64,000 bases of DNA from Actinomycetospora soli (lineage in GTDB: Bacteria; Actinomycetota; Actinomycetes; Mycobacteriales; Pseudonocardiaceae). The translations under genes and the position numbers were made by a program. Position 1 is the stretch's first letter. Each line of letters begins with the position of its first letter. The stretch spans positions 186,001 to 250,000 of the forward strand of contig NZ_JAJNDA010000001.1 of the NCBI RefSeq assembly GCF_021026295.1, in the 5' to 3' direction. Below are positions 42,246 to 50,572 of this stretch, piece by piece. Under the pieces are notes generated by a model. The model saw only the letters and a program-made list of their open reading frames with translations, made no database searches and had not been told where the DNA came from.

Positions 42246-43566
42246 TGATCGTCCTCTCCTCGGGCCGGCGGTACCGACGCGGTCGTTCCCGCAGGGCCAG
42301 GGCGGACGCCAGCGCGAGCGGACCGAGGCGGCCGATGAACATGAGCACGACGAGCAGGATCTCCGCGGCGTCGGGCAGGTCGGCCGTGATACCCGTCGAG
42401 AGCCCGACCGTACCGAGGGCCGAGAGCACCTCGAAGAGCACGCGCTCGGTGGCGTGCGGGGTGACGCTCAGGACCACGAAGGTGGAGACGACGACGAGGC
42501 CGAGGCCGAGCAGCGCCACCGCGAGCGCCTGCCGTTGGTTGGCCTCCGGGATCCGGCGGGTCCCGACGTCGACGTCGGCCTCGCTGCGCATCTCGGCCCA
42601 CAGCACCAACGCCAGCAGCCCGAACGTCGTCACCTTGATGCCGCCCGCGGTGCTCGCGCTCCCGCCGCCGATGAACATGAGGACGTCGGTGACGAGCCAA
42701 CTCTCCGGGGTCATGCTCCCGACGTCGACCGCCGAGAAGCCGCCGCTGCGCGGCATGACCGCCGAGAAGAACCCGGCCAGGAGCTTGTCGCCGACCCCCA
42801 TCGGTCCGAGCGTCGCCGGGTTCCCGTACTCCAGGCCCGTGAGCACCACGGTGCCGAGCACCAGCAGGGTGCCGGACGTGACGACCGTGATCCGGGTGGT
42901 CACCGACCAGGTCCGGGGTCGGTACGAGCGCACGAGCTCGAAGATCACCGGGAAGCCGAGGCCCCCGACGATGACGGCGAGCGCCACCGGCAGGAGCATC
43001 CAGGGGTCGCCGGCGAACCCGATCATGCCGTCCGGCCAGAGCACGAACCCGCCGTTGTTGAACGCCGACACCGCGTGAAAGAGGCCCTCCCACACCGCGG
43101 TGGCGAGCCCGGCGTCGTAGCCGAGATGCAGCCGCAGGGCGAGGACGACGGCGGTGACGGCCTCCCCGGCGAGGCTGAACAGGACGACGTTGCGCAGGAC
43201 ACGACGGACGTCGCTCAGGTCGAGGCTGCCCGACTGGGCCTGTGCGACCAGCCGCGCCCGCAGGCCGAGCCGGCGCGACACCAGCACCACGAGCAGGGAC
43301 GCCACCGTCATGATGCTCAGCCCGCCGATCTGCATGAGCCCGGCGAGGACGACGTGCCCGAACGACGACCAGTGGGCGCCGGTGTCCACCGTGACCAGTC
43401 CCGTCACGCACACCGCCGACGTCGCGGTGAACAGGGCGTCGAGCAGTCCGGCGCCCTCCGGTCCGGCCGCGGCCGTCGGCAGCATGAGCAGCCCGGTCCC
43501 GACCCCGATCCCGCCCGCGAAGGCGAGGGCGATCACGACGGCGGGATGACCCGCCCTGGTGGCCAC
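42238..43566 (-). CDS. ktrB: TrkH/KtrB-type potassium channel subunit
   Basis: 442-aa inner-membrane protein with four M1-P-M2 repeats. Selectivity-filter-like segments are visible: TSAVCVTGL (residues about 48-56), AVSAFNNGGF, MPRSGGFSAVD, and SALGTVGLSTG. It takes up potassium, with the KtrA-like subunit translated from an overlapping start. Na+ coupling is usual in KtrAB systems. GTG start is at 43566 (plus strand cac). Confidence 0.9.
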   Translation of the reverse strand: MATRAGHPAVVIALAFAGGIGVGTGLLMLPTAAAGPEGAGLLDALFTATSAVCVTGLVTVDTGAHWSSFGHVVLAGLMQIGGLSIMTVASLLVVLVSRRLGLRARLVAQAQSGSLDLSDVRRVLRNVVLFSLAGEAVTAVVLALRLHLGYDAGLATAVWEGLFHAVSAFNNGGFVLWPDGMIGFAGDPWMLLPVALAVIVGGLGFPVIFELVRSYRPRTWSVTTRITVVTSGTLLVLGTVVLTGLEYGNPATLGPMGVGDKLLAGFFSAVMPRSGGFSAVDVGSMTPESWLVTDVLMFIGGGSASTAGGIKVTTFGLLALVLWAEMRSEADVDVGTRRIPEANQRQALAVALLGLGLVVVSTFVVLSVTPHATERVLFEVLSALGTVGLSTGITADLPDAAEILLVVLMFIGRLGPLALASALALRERPRRYRRPEERTIIG

Positions 43567-43605
43567 GGCGGGAGTCTCGCACGCGCGGCCGGGCGCCGCG
43601 GCCGC

Positions 43606-43935
43606 TCAGCGGTCGTGGAGCACGGGGCGCAGGTCCTCGAGCCGGTCGTAGGCCCACCAGAGGTAGTTCTCGGTGCCGCCCTCGCGCAGGGGGTGCAGGT
43701 CGGTGTGGTCGGGGTCGTCCTTGAACGCCTGGAACGCCTCCGGCGACGGCCACTCGACGAGGACCATCACCTGGCGCGGGGTGTCCCCCGTCGACGGGCA
43801 GTCCGCGCTGAGCCTCCCGAGCGCGACGACCCGTCCGCCGTGCTTGCCCACCGCCTCCACCGACCGCTTCGAGTAGGCCTTGTAGTCGTCGTTCGGGGCG
43901 AGGTCGAACAGGTTCAGGGCGTAGACGGCGCTCAT
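43606..43935 (-). CDS. DUF1330 family protein
   Basis: 109-aa dimeric alpha/beta-barrel-type protein. YALNLFDLAPNDDYKAYSKRSVEAVGKHGGRVVALGR and VMVLVEWPSPEAFQAFKDDP are the recognisable DUF1330 elements (here split in two). No catalytic residues can be assigned. It is isolated between ktrB and the MBL hydrolase on the same strand, 22 bases from the next gene. Function unknown. Confidence 0.75.
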   Translation of the reverse strand: MSAVYALNLFDLAPNDDYKAYSKRSVEAVGKHGGRVVALGRLSADCPSTGDTPRQVMVLVEWPSPEAFQAFKDDPDHTDLHPLREGGTENYLWWAYDRLEDLRPVLHDR

Positions 43936-43957
43936 GGGCCGGAGCCTCGCACGTTCG

Positions 43958-44629
43958 TCAGCCGGTGATGCCCCGGATCCACCGGTCGCCGCGCACGGGG
44001 TGGCCGTGGGTGGACACGACGAGCGCGGGCTCGAGGGCGGCCATCGCGCGCCGCGACGCCTCGGTGGCGGCCGGGTCGTGGTGGAGGCCGGCGGGCAGCG
44101 GGAGCCACCGGGGTGCCGCGGGGTCGGCGGCGACGTTGATCGGTCCGTCGCCGACGACCAGGAGACGGTCGGCGGCCCGCCAGAACGCGAGCAGGCCGGG
44201 ACTGTGGCCGGGCTGGGCGACCACCTCGAACCCGGCGACCGCGTCGCCGGGCGCCAGGCGTCGGTCGACGGGCCGCCGCTGCCGCGCGAGCGGGGCGACG
44301 CCGCGCCGGCCGATCGCGCCCGAGTGCCAGGCGACGCTGCCGTGCTCGAACCCGTCAGCCTCGACCGCGCTCATGGCCAGCGGGGCGCCGGTGTGCGCGC
44401 AGAGCCAGGCCGAGGACCCGACGTGGTCGCCGTGGGCGTGGGTGACGGCGTGCTCGACGACGTCGCGCCCCCGCAGGAAGCCGGCCAGCCGTCCCGCCGA
44501 CCAGGGGAAGCCGGCGTCGATCACCACGTCCCCCGCGGGCCCCTCGACGACGACGGTGTTGAACAGGTGACGGGGGAAGAGGGCCCCGACGTGGACCCCG
44601 TCGGCGACCGTCTTCAGCGCGGGCGGCAT
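43958..44629 (-). CDS. MBL-fold metallo-hydrolase
   Basis: 223 aa from ATG 44629. The metal-binding signature THAHGDHVG (residues about 70-78) is intact, with further ligands in QPGHSPG and STHGHPV. Similar small MBL proteins hydrolyse thioesters, glutathione adducts or lactones; the substrate cannot be told. It diverges from the DUF5994 gene with a 146-base gap that contains a short TACGGT motif. Confidence 0.85.
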   Translation of the reverse strand: MPPALKTVADGVHVGALFPRHLFNTVVVEGPAGDVVIDAGFPWSAGRLAGFLRGRDVVEHAVTHAHGDHVGSSAWLCAHTGAPLAMSAVEADGFEHGSVAWHSGAIGRRGVAPLARQRRPVDRRLAPGDAVAGFEVVAQPGHSPGLLAFWRAADRLLVVGDGPINVAADPAAPRWLPLPAGLHHDPAATEASRRAMAALEPALVVSTHGHPVRGDRWIRGITG

Positions 44630-44775
44630 GACCGGTGACCCTGGCACACGGCCGCGGACCGTGGGCGGGCGCGTACGGTGGCCGTACCGGGGGTTTCCTG
44701 CACGTCGGCGGTCGAGTCGGCGTCGTCGTCGGCGCAGTCCTCGCCCGGTCGACGACCGGAGACGGGAGTGCCGGC

Positions 44776-45192
44776 ATGAGCCCGGCCCCGGACACGACCA
44801 CCGCACGCACGCGGCTGAAGCCCCCAGGACCCGCCACCGGATTCGTGGACGGCGCCTGGTGGCCCCGCTCCGAGGACCTGGCGGCCGAACTGCCCCCGCT
44901 GCTCGAGGACGTCCACGACCGGGGCGACGTCGCCCGCGTCGCCTACCACCTCGACGACTGGACAGCCGCTCCGCGGCGGCTCGCGCCCGGCCGGGTGCGG
45001 CTCGAGGGGTTCCGGACCACCGCCCCGCACTCGGTGACGCTCGTCGGCCCGGCCGGTCTGCGCCTCGTGCTGCTCGTGATCCCGTCGTCGACCCCGGAGG
45101 GAACGGCCGAGGCGGCGATGACGGCGGCCGCGGCTCCCGACGACCGACGGTCCCCCGCCGATCTCCTCGACGGGGCGGAGACCGCCCCGTGA
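44776..45192 (+). CDS. DUF5994 family protein
   Basis: 138 aa from ATG 44776, chosen for the GGGAG ribosome site. The conserved motif PATGFVDGAWWPRSEDLAAELPPLLEDV and the block APRRLAPGRVRLEGFR place it in DUF5994, an actinobacterial family of unknown function. Soluble. Its stop overlaps the GTG of the RGCVC gene as GTGA. Confidence 0.8.
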   Translation: MSPAPDTTTARTRLKPPGPATGFVDGAWWPRSEDLAAELPPLLEDVHDRGDVARVAYHLDDWTAAPRRLAPGRVRLEGFRTTAPHSVTLVGPAGLRLVLLVIPSSTPEGTAEAAMTAAAAPDDRRSPADLLDGAETAP

Positions 45193-45368
45193 GCGACGCA
45201 GCGCCGGCCGGGCGGCACGAGGCGATGCAGGGTCCGGGCGCGACGTGTGCCATGTGCCCGCACCCGTGGGCGGAGCACGACGCCCTGGGACGGCGCTTCT
45301 GCACCGCCACCCAGGTCGGGGTGTGGTCGCGCGGGTGCATCTGCACCCCGCCGCAGCGACCACGCTGA
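45189..45368 (+). CDS. RGCVC-type small Cys-rich protein
   Basis: 59-aa protein with Cys-x2-Cys-Pro-His, a single Cys, then Arg-Gly-Cys-Ile-Cys near the end; the five Cys and His residues suggest a small zinc ribbon. GTG 45189 overlaps the upstream TGA. Actinobacterial RGCVC-family proteins look like this and are of unknown function. Pairing with a DUF5994 gene is common in my recollection but not verified. Confidence 0.65.
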   Translation: MSDAAPAGRHEAMQGPGATCAMCPHPWAEHDALGRRFCTATQVGVWSRGCICTPPQRPR

Positions 45369-45382
45369 CCGCCCCGGCCGGC

Positions 45383-46108
45383 TCAGTACTCGTACGCCGG
45401 CGACGGCTCGCGCACCTCGACGGCGTCGAGCACCGTCACCGTCGGGACGAAACCGGTCCCGCGGGTCGCCGTGCCCGGGACGAGCCGGACCCGCGCGTCC
45501 ACCCACCGGTCGCCGCCGACCCCGGGCGGCCCGACCAGGGACCGCGCGTCGTCGAGGTGCACGCGCACGGGGCTCGCGTCCGCGGCGCAGCACGAGATGA
45601 CCAGCCGGGCCAGATCCGTGCCCCGACCGTCGCGGGCGGGCACCACGAACCCGGTCAGCGTGACCTCCCGCCCGGCCAGCGCCCCGCCGTCCGGGCTCGC
45701 CGCCGCCCGCGCCACCAGGTCGACCACCGGGATCGCCGGCGCGTCGCCGGGCGGCAGCGGCTCCTCGGGCGCCCGCCCCACCGCGACCGTGCGCGAACCG
45801 GCGAGGTCGACCGCGTCCGAACCCAACGACGGGGGCGCGGCCAGCAGCACCACGAGCGCGGGCACGAGCAGCAGCCAGGCGGACCGGCCGGACCCGTGCT
45901 CGTGCCCGTCGTCGTCCGCCGGTTCCGGGCGCCGCCGCAGGTCCCGCGCGACGTCGAGCAGCGCCAGCCCGATCACCACCACGCCCGCCAGCGCCACGAG
46001 CGGAGCCATCCCCGGCCGGACGTAGTGCAGCACCGTGCCGTCCGCGACGATCAGCACCAGCACCGCGCCGACGAACACGAGCAGCGCGTTCCGCACCTCG
46101 CGCGTCAC
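45383..46108 (-). CDS. TIGR03943 family protein (YcgQ-like), copy 2
   Basis: 241 aa from GTG 46108. Two N-terminal membrane segments, a His-rich loop (DDDGHEHGSGR, about residues 65-75), a central membrane segment, and the C-terminal domain with ISCCAADA are the same as in the copy at 29333-30106. The GTG overlaps the stop of the permease by 4 bases. The loop His/Asp set is a candidate metal site. Two copies of this pair in 18 kb suggest separate or backup metal handling. Confidence 0.82.
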   Translation of the reverse strand: MTREVRNALLVFVGAVLVLIVADGTVLHYVRPGMAPLVALAGVVVIGLALLDVARDLRRRPEPADDDGHEHGSGRSAWLLLVPALVVLLAAPPSLGSDAVDLAGSRTVAVGRAPEEPLPPGDAPAIPVVDLVARAAASPDGGALAGREVTLTGFVVPARDGRGTDLARLVISCCAADASPVRVHLDDARSLVGPPGVGGDRWVDARVRLVPGTATRGTGFVPTVTVLDAVEVREPSPAYEY

Positions 46109-47079
46109 AGCCCGACCACCAGCCCCGCGCCGACCCCGCACAGCACGGCCACCACGAACGTCAGCGGCGCGAACCGCGCCGCGAAGCCCCGCCCGAACGT
46201 CCCTGCCTGCAGCGCGATGAGCTTGAGGTCGACGGCGGGACCGACGACGAGGAACACCAGCCGCGGCAGCAGCGGCAGCGCCGAGAGCGACGCCGCGACG
46301 AACGCGTCGCCCTCGCTGCACAGCGACATCACGACGGCCAGCAGCGCCATCACCAGGACGGCGAGCACCACCTGCTCCCCCAGGCCCGCGACCCACGCCT
46401 CGGGCACGACCGTCGTGAGCACCGCGGCCGCGAGACCTCCGAGCACGAGGAAGCCGCCCGCGTCCACCAGGTCGTGCCGCGCCGTCGCGGCCGCGACCCG
46501 CCACCGGGGGCCGTCACCCGTCGTCGGGACCCGCCGCACCCGCTCGGCCAGCCACTCCGCACGACCGGCGCGGGCCCAGACCCAGCCGACCACGCTCGCC
46601 GTCAGGAACGAGCCGAGGAAGCGGGCGCCGACCATCTCCGGTGCGTCGGGGAACGCGACCGCCGTGGCCACCAGCACCACCGGGTTCACGGCCGGGGCCG
46701 CGAGCAGGAACGCGAGCGCCACCGCGTCGGGCACGCCGCGCGCGATGAGCCGCCGCGCCACGGGCACCGACGCGCACTCGCACCCGGGCAGCGCCACCCC
46801 CGCCGCGACCGCCACCGGGACCGCCGCGCCCGGCCGCGACGGCAGCACCCGACGCAGCGCGAGGGGCGAGACGTAGGCCGTCAGCACCCCCGAGAGCAGC
46901 ACGCCGAGCACCAGGAACGGGAGAGCCTGCACGACGACGGCCACGAACACCGTCGCCCCCACCCGCAGCTGCGGCGTGACCAGCGGATCCACCCCGAGCA
47001 CCCGCAGTCCGAGCGCGACGACGAGCACGGCGGCGAGGACCTCCACGCCGCCCGGCCGCCGCACCGCACCCGTCGTCAT
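46105..47079 (-). CDS. UPF0718 permease, copy 2
   Basis: 324 aa from ATG 47079; the alignment of the Cys100/Cys102 pair (LPGCECASVP) with copy 1 supports this start. About 8-9 hydrophobic segments, LLAAPAVNPVVLVAT, LCSEGDAFVAASL and VGPAVDLKLIALQAG repeat the copy-1 motifs. It precedes its TIGR03943 partner on the minus strand. The start is divergent from the PaaX gene, with 62 bases between. Confidence 0.85.
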   Translation of the reverse strand: MTTGAVRRPGGVEVLAAVLVVALGLRVLGVDPLVTPQLRVGATVFVAVVVQALPFLVLGVLLSGVLTAYVSPLALRRVLPSRPGAAVPVAVAAGVALPGCECASVPVARRLIARGVPDAVALAFLLAAPAVNPVVLVATAVAFPDAPEMVGARFLGSFLTASVVGWVWARAGRAEWLAERVRRVPTTGDGPRWRVAAATARHDLVDAGGFLVLGGLAAAVLTTVVPEAWVAGLGEQVVLAVLVMALLAVVMSLCSEGDAFVAASLSALPLLPRLVFLVVGPAVDLKLIALQAGTFGRGFAARFAPLTFVVAVLCGVGAGLVVGL

Positions 47080-47129
47080 GATCGCGATGGTGACAGAGGG
47101 GTCCGACGGCGTGGGACGGAACGGGCACC

Positions 47130-47135
47130 TACGGT
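47130..47135 (+). promoter_or_regulatory. Candidate -10 box of leaderless paaX promoter
   Basis: TACGGT ends six bases before GTG 47142, so transcription would begin at or next to the start codon. It fits two other leaderless-looking promoters in the window (1257 and 48483). Confidence 0.45.
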
Positions 47136-47141
47136 GGGCGG

Positions 47142-47990
47142 GTGAGCACGGTGGAGGTGCGTGAGGTCGAGAGCCCGGCGGCTCCCCGCGCACTGATCGT
47201 GTCCCTGTTCGGCCTCTACGCCCGGGAGCTGGGCGGATGGATGTCGGTCGCGACGATCGTGCGCCTGATGGCCGACCTCGGGGTCGACGAACAGGCCACC
47301 CGCTCGGCCGTCTTCCGGCTCAAGAAGCGCGCCTGGCTGGACGCGGAGAAGGACGGCCGGACGGCGGGCTACCGAGCGTCGCCCGAGGCCCTGGCGATCC
47401 TCGCGGAGGGCGACGAGCGCATCTTCGGCCGCCGCCGGGCGACCGCCGACGACGGGTGGCTGCTCGTCGTGTTCTCCGTCCCGGAGTCCGAGCGCGACAA
47501 ACGCCACCAGCTCCGGACGACGTTGACCCGGCTCGGCCTGGGGACGATCGGGCCGGGCACGTGGGTCGCGCCCGGCCACCTCGACGACGCGGTCCTCGGC
47601 GCCCTGGACCGGGCCGGGCTGCGGCAGTTCACCGACGTCTTCCGGGCCACGCACCTGTCGGGGACCTCGGCACGCGAGACGATCGCCGCCTGGTGGGACC
47701 TCGAGGCGCTCGAGGGCACCTACGCCGACTACCTGCAGCGGTTCGCGGCCGTCGCCGACCGGCTCGCCGAGGACCCGACCGACGACCCGGATGACGCCGC
47801 GCAGGCGTTCGCCGACTACGTCCCCGCCATCACGGCCTGGCGCCGCCTGCCCTACCTCGACCCCGGGCTGCCGCTCGACGCCCTGCCCGAGGACTGGATC
47901 GGCCTGCGGGCCGAGGCGCTCTTCGCCCGCTTCCGCGAGCACCTGGCCGGGCCGGCCGCCGCGCACGTCCGGGCGGTCGTGCGCGGCTGA
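47142..47990 (+). CDS. PaaX-family transcriptional regulator
   Basis: 282-aa repressor-type protein. The N-terminal winged helix (LIVSLFGLYARELGGWMSVATIVRLMADLG, read in pieces) and the central cas2-like domain, with WLLVVFSVPESERDKRHQLRTTLTRLG, are characteristic of PaaX. Members bind an aryl-CoA such as phenylacetyl-CoA and release DNA. Here the neighbouring aryl-CoA operon (48495-54841) is the obvious target (inference). Probably leaderless. Confidence 0.88.
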   Translation: MSTVEVREVESPAAPRALIVSLFGLYARELGGWMSVATIVRLMADLGVDEQATRSAVFRLKKRAWLDAEKDGRTAGYRASPEALAILAEGDERIFGRRRATADDGWLLVVFSVPESERDKRHQLRTTLTRLGLGTIGPGTWVAPGHLDDAVLGALDRAGLRQFTDVFRATHLSGTSARETIAAWWDLEALEGTYADYLQRFAAVADRLAEDPTDDPDDAAQAFADYVPAITAWRRLPYLDPGLPLDALPEDWIGLRAEALFARFREHLAGPAAAHVRAVVRG

Positions 47991-48002
47991 GGCGGGATCG
48001 AC

Positions 48003-48051
48003 GACGTGGCGTTCCTGCCACTGGACGCCGGTGACGACGCTCTGCTGCCAC
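48003..48051 (+). repeat. Bipartite 19-bp repeat, locus B (direct pair)
   Basis: GACGTGGCGTTCCTGCCAC (48003-48021) and GACGACGCTCTGCTGCCAC (48033-48051) have the same 11-base spacer length as locus A. It fills the gap between the convergent paaX and ridA stops and may serve as a terminator. Confidence 0.75.
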
Positions 48052-48058
48052 ACGCGGG

Positions 48059-48448
48059 CTACACCGACGCGACCGCCTGGATCTCCACCAGCGCCTCGGT
48101 CTGCCACAGGCCGGTGACGCCGACCCCGGTCATCGCCGGGTAGTCGCGGCCGACCAGCTCCTTCCACACGGCGCCGATCTCCTTGCCGTGCGCCTGGTAG
48201 TCGGGGATGTCGGTCAGGTAGATCGTCACCGACAGGAACCGCTGCGGGTCGCCCCCGGCCCCCCGCAGGGAGACGATCACGTTCGACAGCGCCTGACGGA
48301 ACTGCTCGACGATCCCGCCCGGCACGATCCTCCCGTCGGCGTCCAGGGCCGTCTGCCCGGAGAGCCAGACGGTGTCCCCGCAGCGCACGGCGTGGGTGAA
48401 GCCGCTGGGCTTCGCGAGGGACGCCGGGTTGTGCAGCGAGATGGTCAT
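48059..48448 (-). CDS. RidA-family enamine/imine deaminase
   Basis: 129 aa. TVWLSGQTALDADG, then LSNVIVSLRGAGGDPQRFLSVTIYLTD and YPAMTGVGVTGLWQTEALVEIQAVA (motifs) give the RidA pattern. RidA proteins hydrolyse reactive enamines or imines. The Arg of the RPAR-type motif (usually Arg105) lies in a region that reads GVTGLWQTEALVEI, with no Arg, so it is a RidA-like subfamily and not the standard deaminase. A link to the enamine product of anthraniloyl-CoA reduction is an inference. Divergent from the FAH gene with a 46-base gap. Confidence 0.78.
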   Translation of the reverse strand: MTISLHNPASLAKPSGFTHAVRCGDTVWLSGQTALDADGRIVPGGIVEQFRQALSNVIVSLRGAGGDPQRFLSVTIYLTDIPDYQAHGKEIGAVWKELVGRDYPAMTGVGVTGLWQTEALVEIQAVASV

Positions 48449-48482
48449 GAACTCCTCCTGGTGTCGCGGACACCGCTCAGGT

Positions 48483-48488
48483 TAGTGT
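48483..48488 (+). promoter_or_regulatory. Candidate -10 box of the aryl-CoA operon
   Basis: TAGTGT ends six bases before GTG 48495 (third leaderless-like case in the window). The 46-base gap with the divergent ridA start also holds a short dyad CGGACACCGC-type sequence. This could be a PaaX operator, untested. Confidence 0.4.
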
Positions 48489-48494
48489 GCTTTC

Positions 48495-49187
48495 GTGACC
48501 GCCGTAAAGCAGACGCCATACAGCGGCCGCGACGTGCCCCGCAGCGCCAAGGTCATCTGCTGCGGACGCAACTACCGGGCACACGTCGCGGAGCTCGGCA
48601 ACGAGCTGCCCGCGCACCCGACGCTGTTCACCAAGTTCGCCGACTCGCTGACCGGCGCAGGAGACGACGTCGTCATCACCCCGGCGATCGAGGAGGCGGG
48701 CCTGGACTGGGAGGCCGAGCTCGCCGTCGTCGTCGGGAAGCCCCTCCCCCGGTACGCCACGACGGACCAGGCGCGCGACGCGGTCCGCGGCTACACCGTC
48801 GCCAACGACCTGTCGGTCCGCGGCCGGCAGTGGCGGACCACGCAGTGGCTGCCGGGCAAGGCGCTCGACGCGTCGACCCCGGTCGGGCCGCACCTCGTGA
48901 CCGGCCTCGATCCCGCCGACGGCCTCGCCCTGACCTGCCACGTCAACGGCGAGCTGATGCAGTCCGGGTCGACCGACGACCTCGTCTTCGGCGTCCCGAC
49001 CCTGCTCGTCGCGATCAGCGAGTTCACCACCCTGGCCCCCGGCGACCTCGTCCTCACCGGAACGCCCGGTGGGGTCGGCGCCGCGCTGGACCCGCCCCGG
49101 TTCCTGCACGACGGCGACGTCGTCGAGTGCGCGATCGAGGGTATCGGCAGCACCCGCACCACGATCCACGTCAAGGAGGCAGCATGA
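48495..49187 (+). CDS. Fumarylacetoacetate hydrolase-family enzyme
   Basis: 230 aa from GTG 48495. The metal ligands are in LDWEAELAVVVGKPLP (Glu-x-Glu) and the NDLSVR Asp; KVICCGRNYRAHVAELG and LFTKFADSL are typical of acylpyruvase and dienoate-hydratase/isomerase members. It likely acts on a 2-oxo-diacid from aromatic ring cleavage, but the substrate is not fixed. First gene of the operon; the stop overlaps the cupin ATG (ATGA). Confidence 0.85.
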   Translation: MTAVKQTPYSGRDVPRSAKVICCGRNYRAHVAELGNELPAHPTLFTKFADSLTGAGDDVVITPAIEEAGLDWEAELAVVVGKPLPRYATTDQARDAVRGYTVANDLSVRGRQWRTTQWLPGKALDASTPVGPHLVTGLDPADGLALTCHVNGELMQSGSTDDLVFGVPTLLVAISEFTTLAPGDLVLTGTPGGVGAALDPPRFLHDGDVVECAIEGIGSTRTTIHVKEAA

Positions 49188-49630
49188 CCACCTCGGAAGA
49201 GGCGCTCCGCACCGACGTCGTCCCGGTCGTCACCCGGGCCGGCGGCGAGGCCCGGAACGAGAACCAGGGCGAAGGCGTCCACCGCATCTCGGGCGTCTCC
49301 CCCCAGCACACCCCGGCCACCAGGATCTGGTTCGGGAAGGTCTGGAACGAGCCCGGGTTCCGCTCGCCGCCCCACCACCACGGCGAGGCCGAGACCGGCG
49401 GCACCGTGCTCAAGGGCCACGGCCGCATCTACTTCGGCGAGAACTACGCGGAGTACGTCGACATGACCGAGGGCGACTTCGTCTTCGTCCCGCCCTACAT
49501 GCCGCACGTCGAGGCGAACATGTCGACCACCGAGGAGCTGGTCTGGCTGACCTGCCGCACCCCGGACAACATCGTCGTCAACCTCGACGAGGTCGACGAC
49601 GCGATCCTCGAGGGGTACCGGCGCGCATGA
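49184..49630 (+). CDS. Single-domain cupin protein
   Basis: 148 aa from ATG 49184, overlapping the FAH gene. The first cupin motif is PPHHHGEAETGGTVLKGHGRIYF, with three His and a Glu that can bind Fe or Mn; motif two contains GDFVFVPPYMPHVEAN. At one cupin domain it is too short for a classical gentisate 1,2-dioxygenase (a double cupin of about 350 aa). A small dioxygenase or an isomerase is possible. It overlaps the TesB start by 4 bases. Confidence 0.8.
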   Translation: MTTSEEALRTDVVPVVTRAGGEARNENQGEGVHRISGVSPQHTPATRIWFGKVWNEPGFRSPPHHHGEAETGGTVLKGHGRIYFGENYAEYVDMTEGDFVFVPPYMPHVEANMSTTEELVWLTCRTPDNIVVNLDEVDDAILEGYRRA

Positions 49631-50478
49631 CCTTCGAGCCCACCGTCCGGCCCCTGCTCGACGCGCTCGCGCTCAAGGCCGACGGCACCGACACGTTCCT
49701 CGTCGACCCGCAGATCATCCCGTCGGGTCGCGTCTACGGCGGCGAGCTCGTCGCGCAGGCCGCCGCCGCGGGGTCGCTCACCGTCGACGACGACCGACGC
49801 ATCCACTCCCTGCACGGCTACTTCCTCCGGGCCGGCGACGTGCACACCCCGACCCGCTGGGAGGTCGAGCGCCTGCGCGACGGACGCGGCTTCTCCCAGC
49901 GCGTCGTCCGCGGCCTGCAGGGCGACCGCGAGCTCTTCCGCGCCATGGCCTCGTTCCAGGTCCCGACGCCGGGCGCCCCGCAGCACGCGGAGCCCGCCCC
50001 GGACCTCCCCGACCCGGAGTCGCTCCCGACCTCGGCGCAGGCCGTGGCCGGGACCGGCGTCCGCGACGAGGCCTACTGGGCCGACGGCCGGTCGTTCGAC
50101 ATGCGCCACTGGCCCGACCCGGTGTACGTGGAGAAGGGTTCCGGCACCGGTCAGGTGGTCTGGCTCCGCGCCTTCGAGGCCCTGCCCGACGACCCCGCGG
50201 TCCACCGCGCGGCGCTGGCCTACGTCTGCGACTACACGCTGCTCGAGCCGATCCTGCGTCGCCACGGAGCGGCCTGGTCCGACGACGGGATCATGACGGC
50301 GAGCCTCGACCACGCGATGTGGTGGCACGCCGACGGTCGGATGGACGACTGGGTGGCCCTCGTGCAGGACTCCCCGTTCGCCGACCGCGGCACCGGGATC
50401 GGCCGCGCCCGGCTGTACTCCCGCGACGGCACGCTGCTCGCGAGCGTCGTCCAGGAGGGCGTCGTCCGCCTGCCCTGA
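49627..50478 (+). CDS. TesB-type acyl-CoA thioesterase II
   Basis: 283 aa from ATG 49627, overlapping the cupin gene. Double hotdog fold: IIPSGRVYGGELVAQAAAAGSLTV and HGYFLRAGDVHTPTRWEVERLRDGR in the first, YVCDYTLLEPILRRHG and LDHAMWWHADGRMDDWVALVQDSPFA (Asp and Gln of the active site) in the second. Length is typical of TesB. It would release aryl-CoA or a ring-fission thioester as the free acid. The next gene starts 94 bases downstream. Confidence 0.88.
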   Translation: MTFEPTVRPLLDALALKADGTDTFLVDPQIIPSGRVYGGELVAQAAAAGSLTVDDDRRIHSLHGYFLRAGDVHTPTRWEVERLRDGRGFSQRVVRGLQGDRELFRAMASFQVPTPGAPQHAEPAPDLPDPESLPTSAQAVAGTGVRDEAYWADGRSFDMRHWPDPVYVEKGSGTGQVVWLRAFEALPDDPAVHRAALAYVCDYTLLEPILRRHGAAWSDDGIMTASLDHAMWWHADGRMDDWVALVQDSPFADRGTGIGRARLYSRDGTLLASVVQEGVVRLP

Positions 50479-50572
50479 GCCTTCTCGTGTCTCTGCCGTC
50501 CGGTGCGGATCACCGACGCCCGTACCGGAACCGAACCACCGACCCGGAGCCGCCCGACCACGGAGGATCGCC

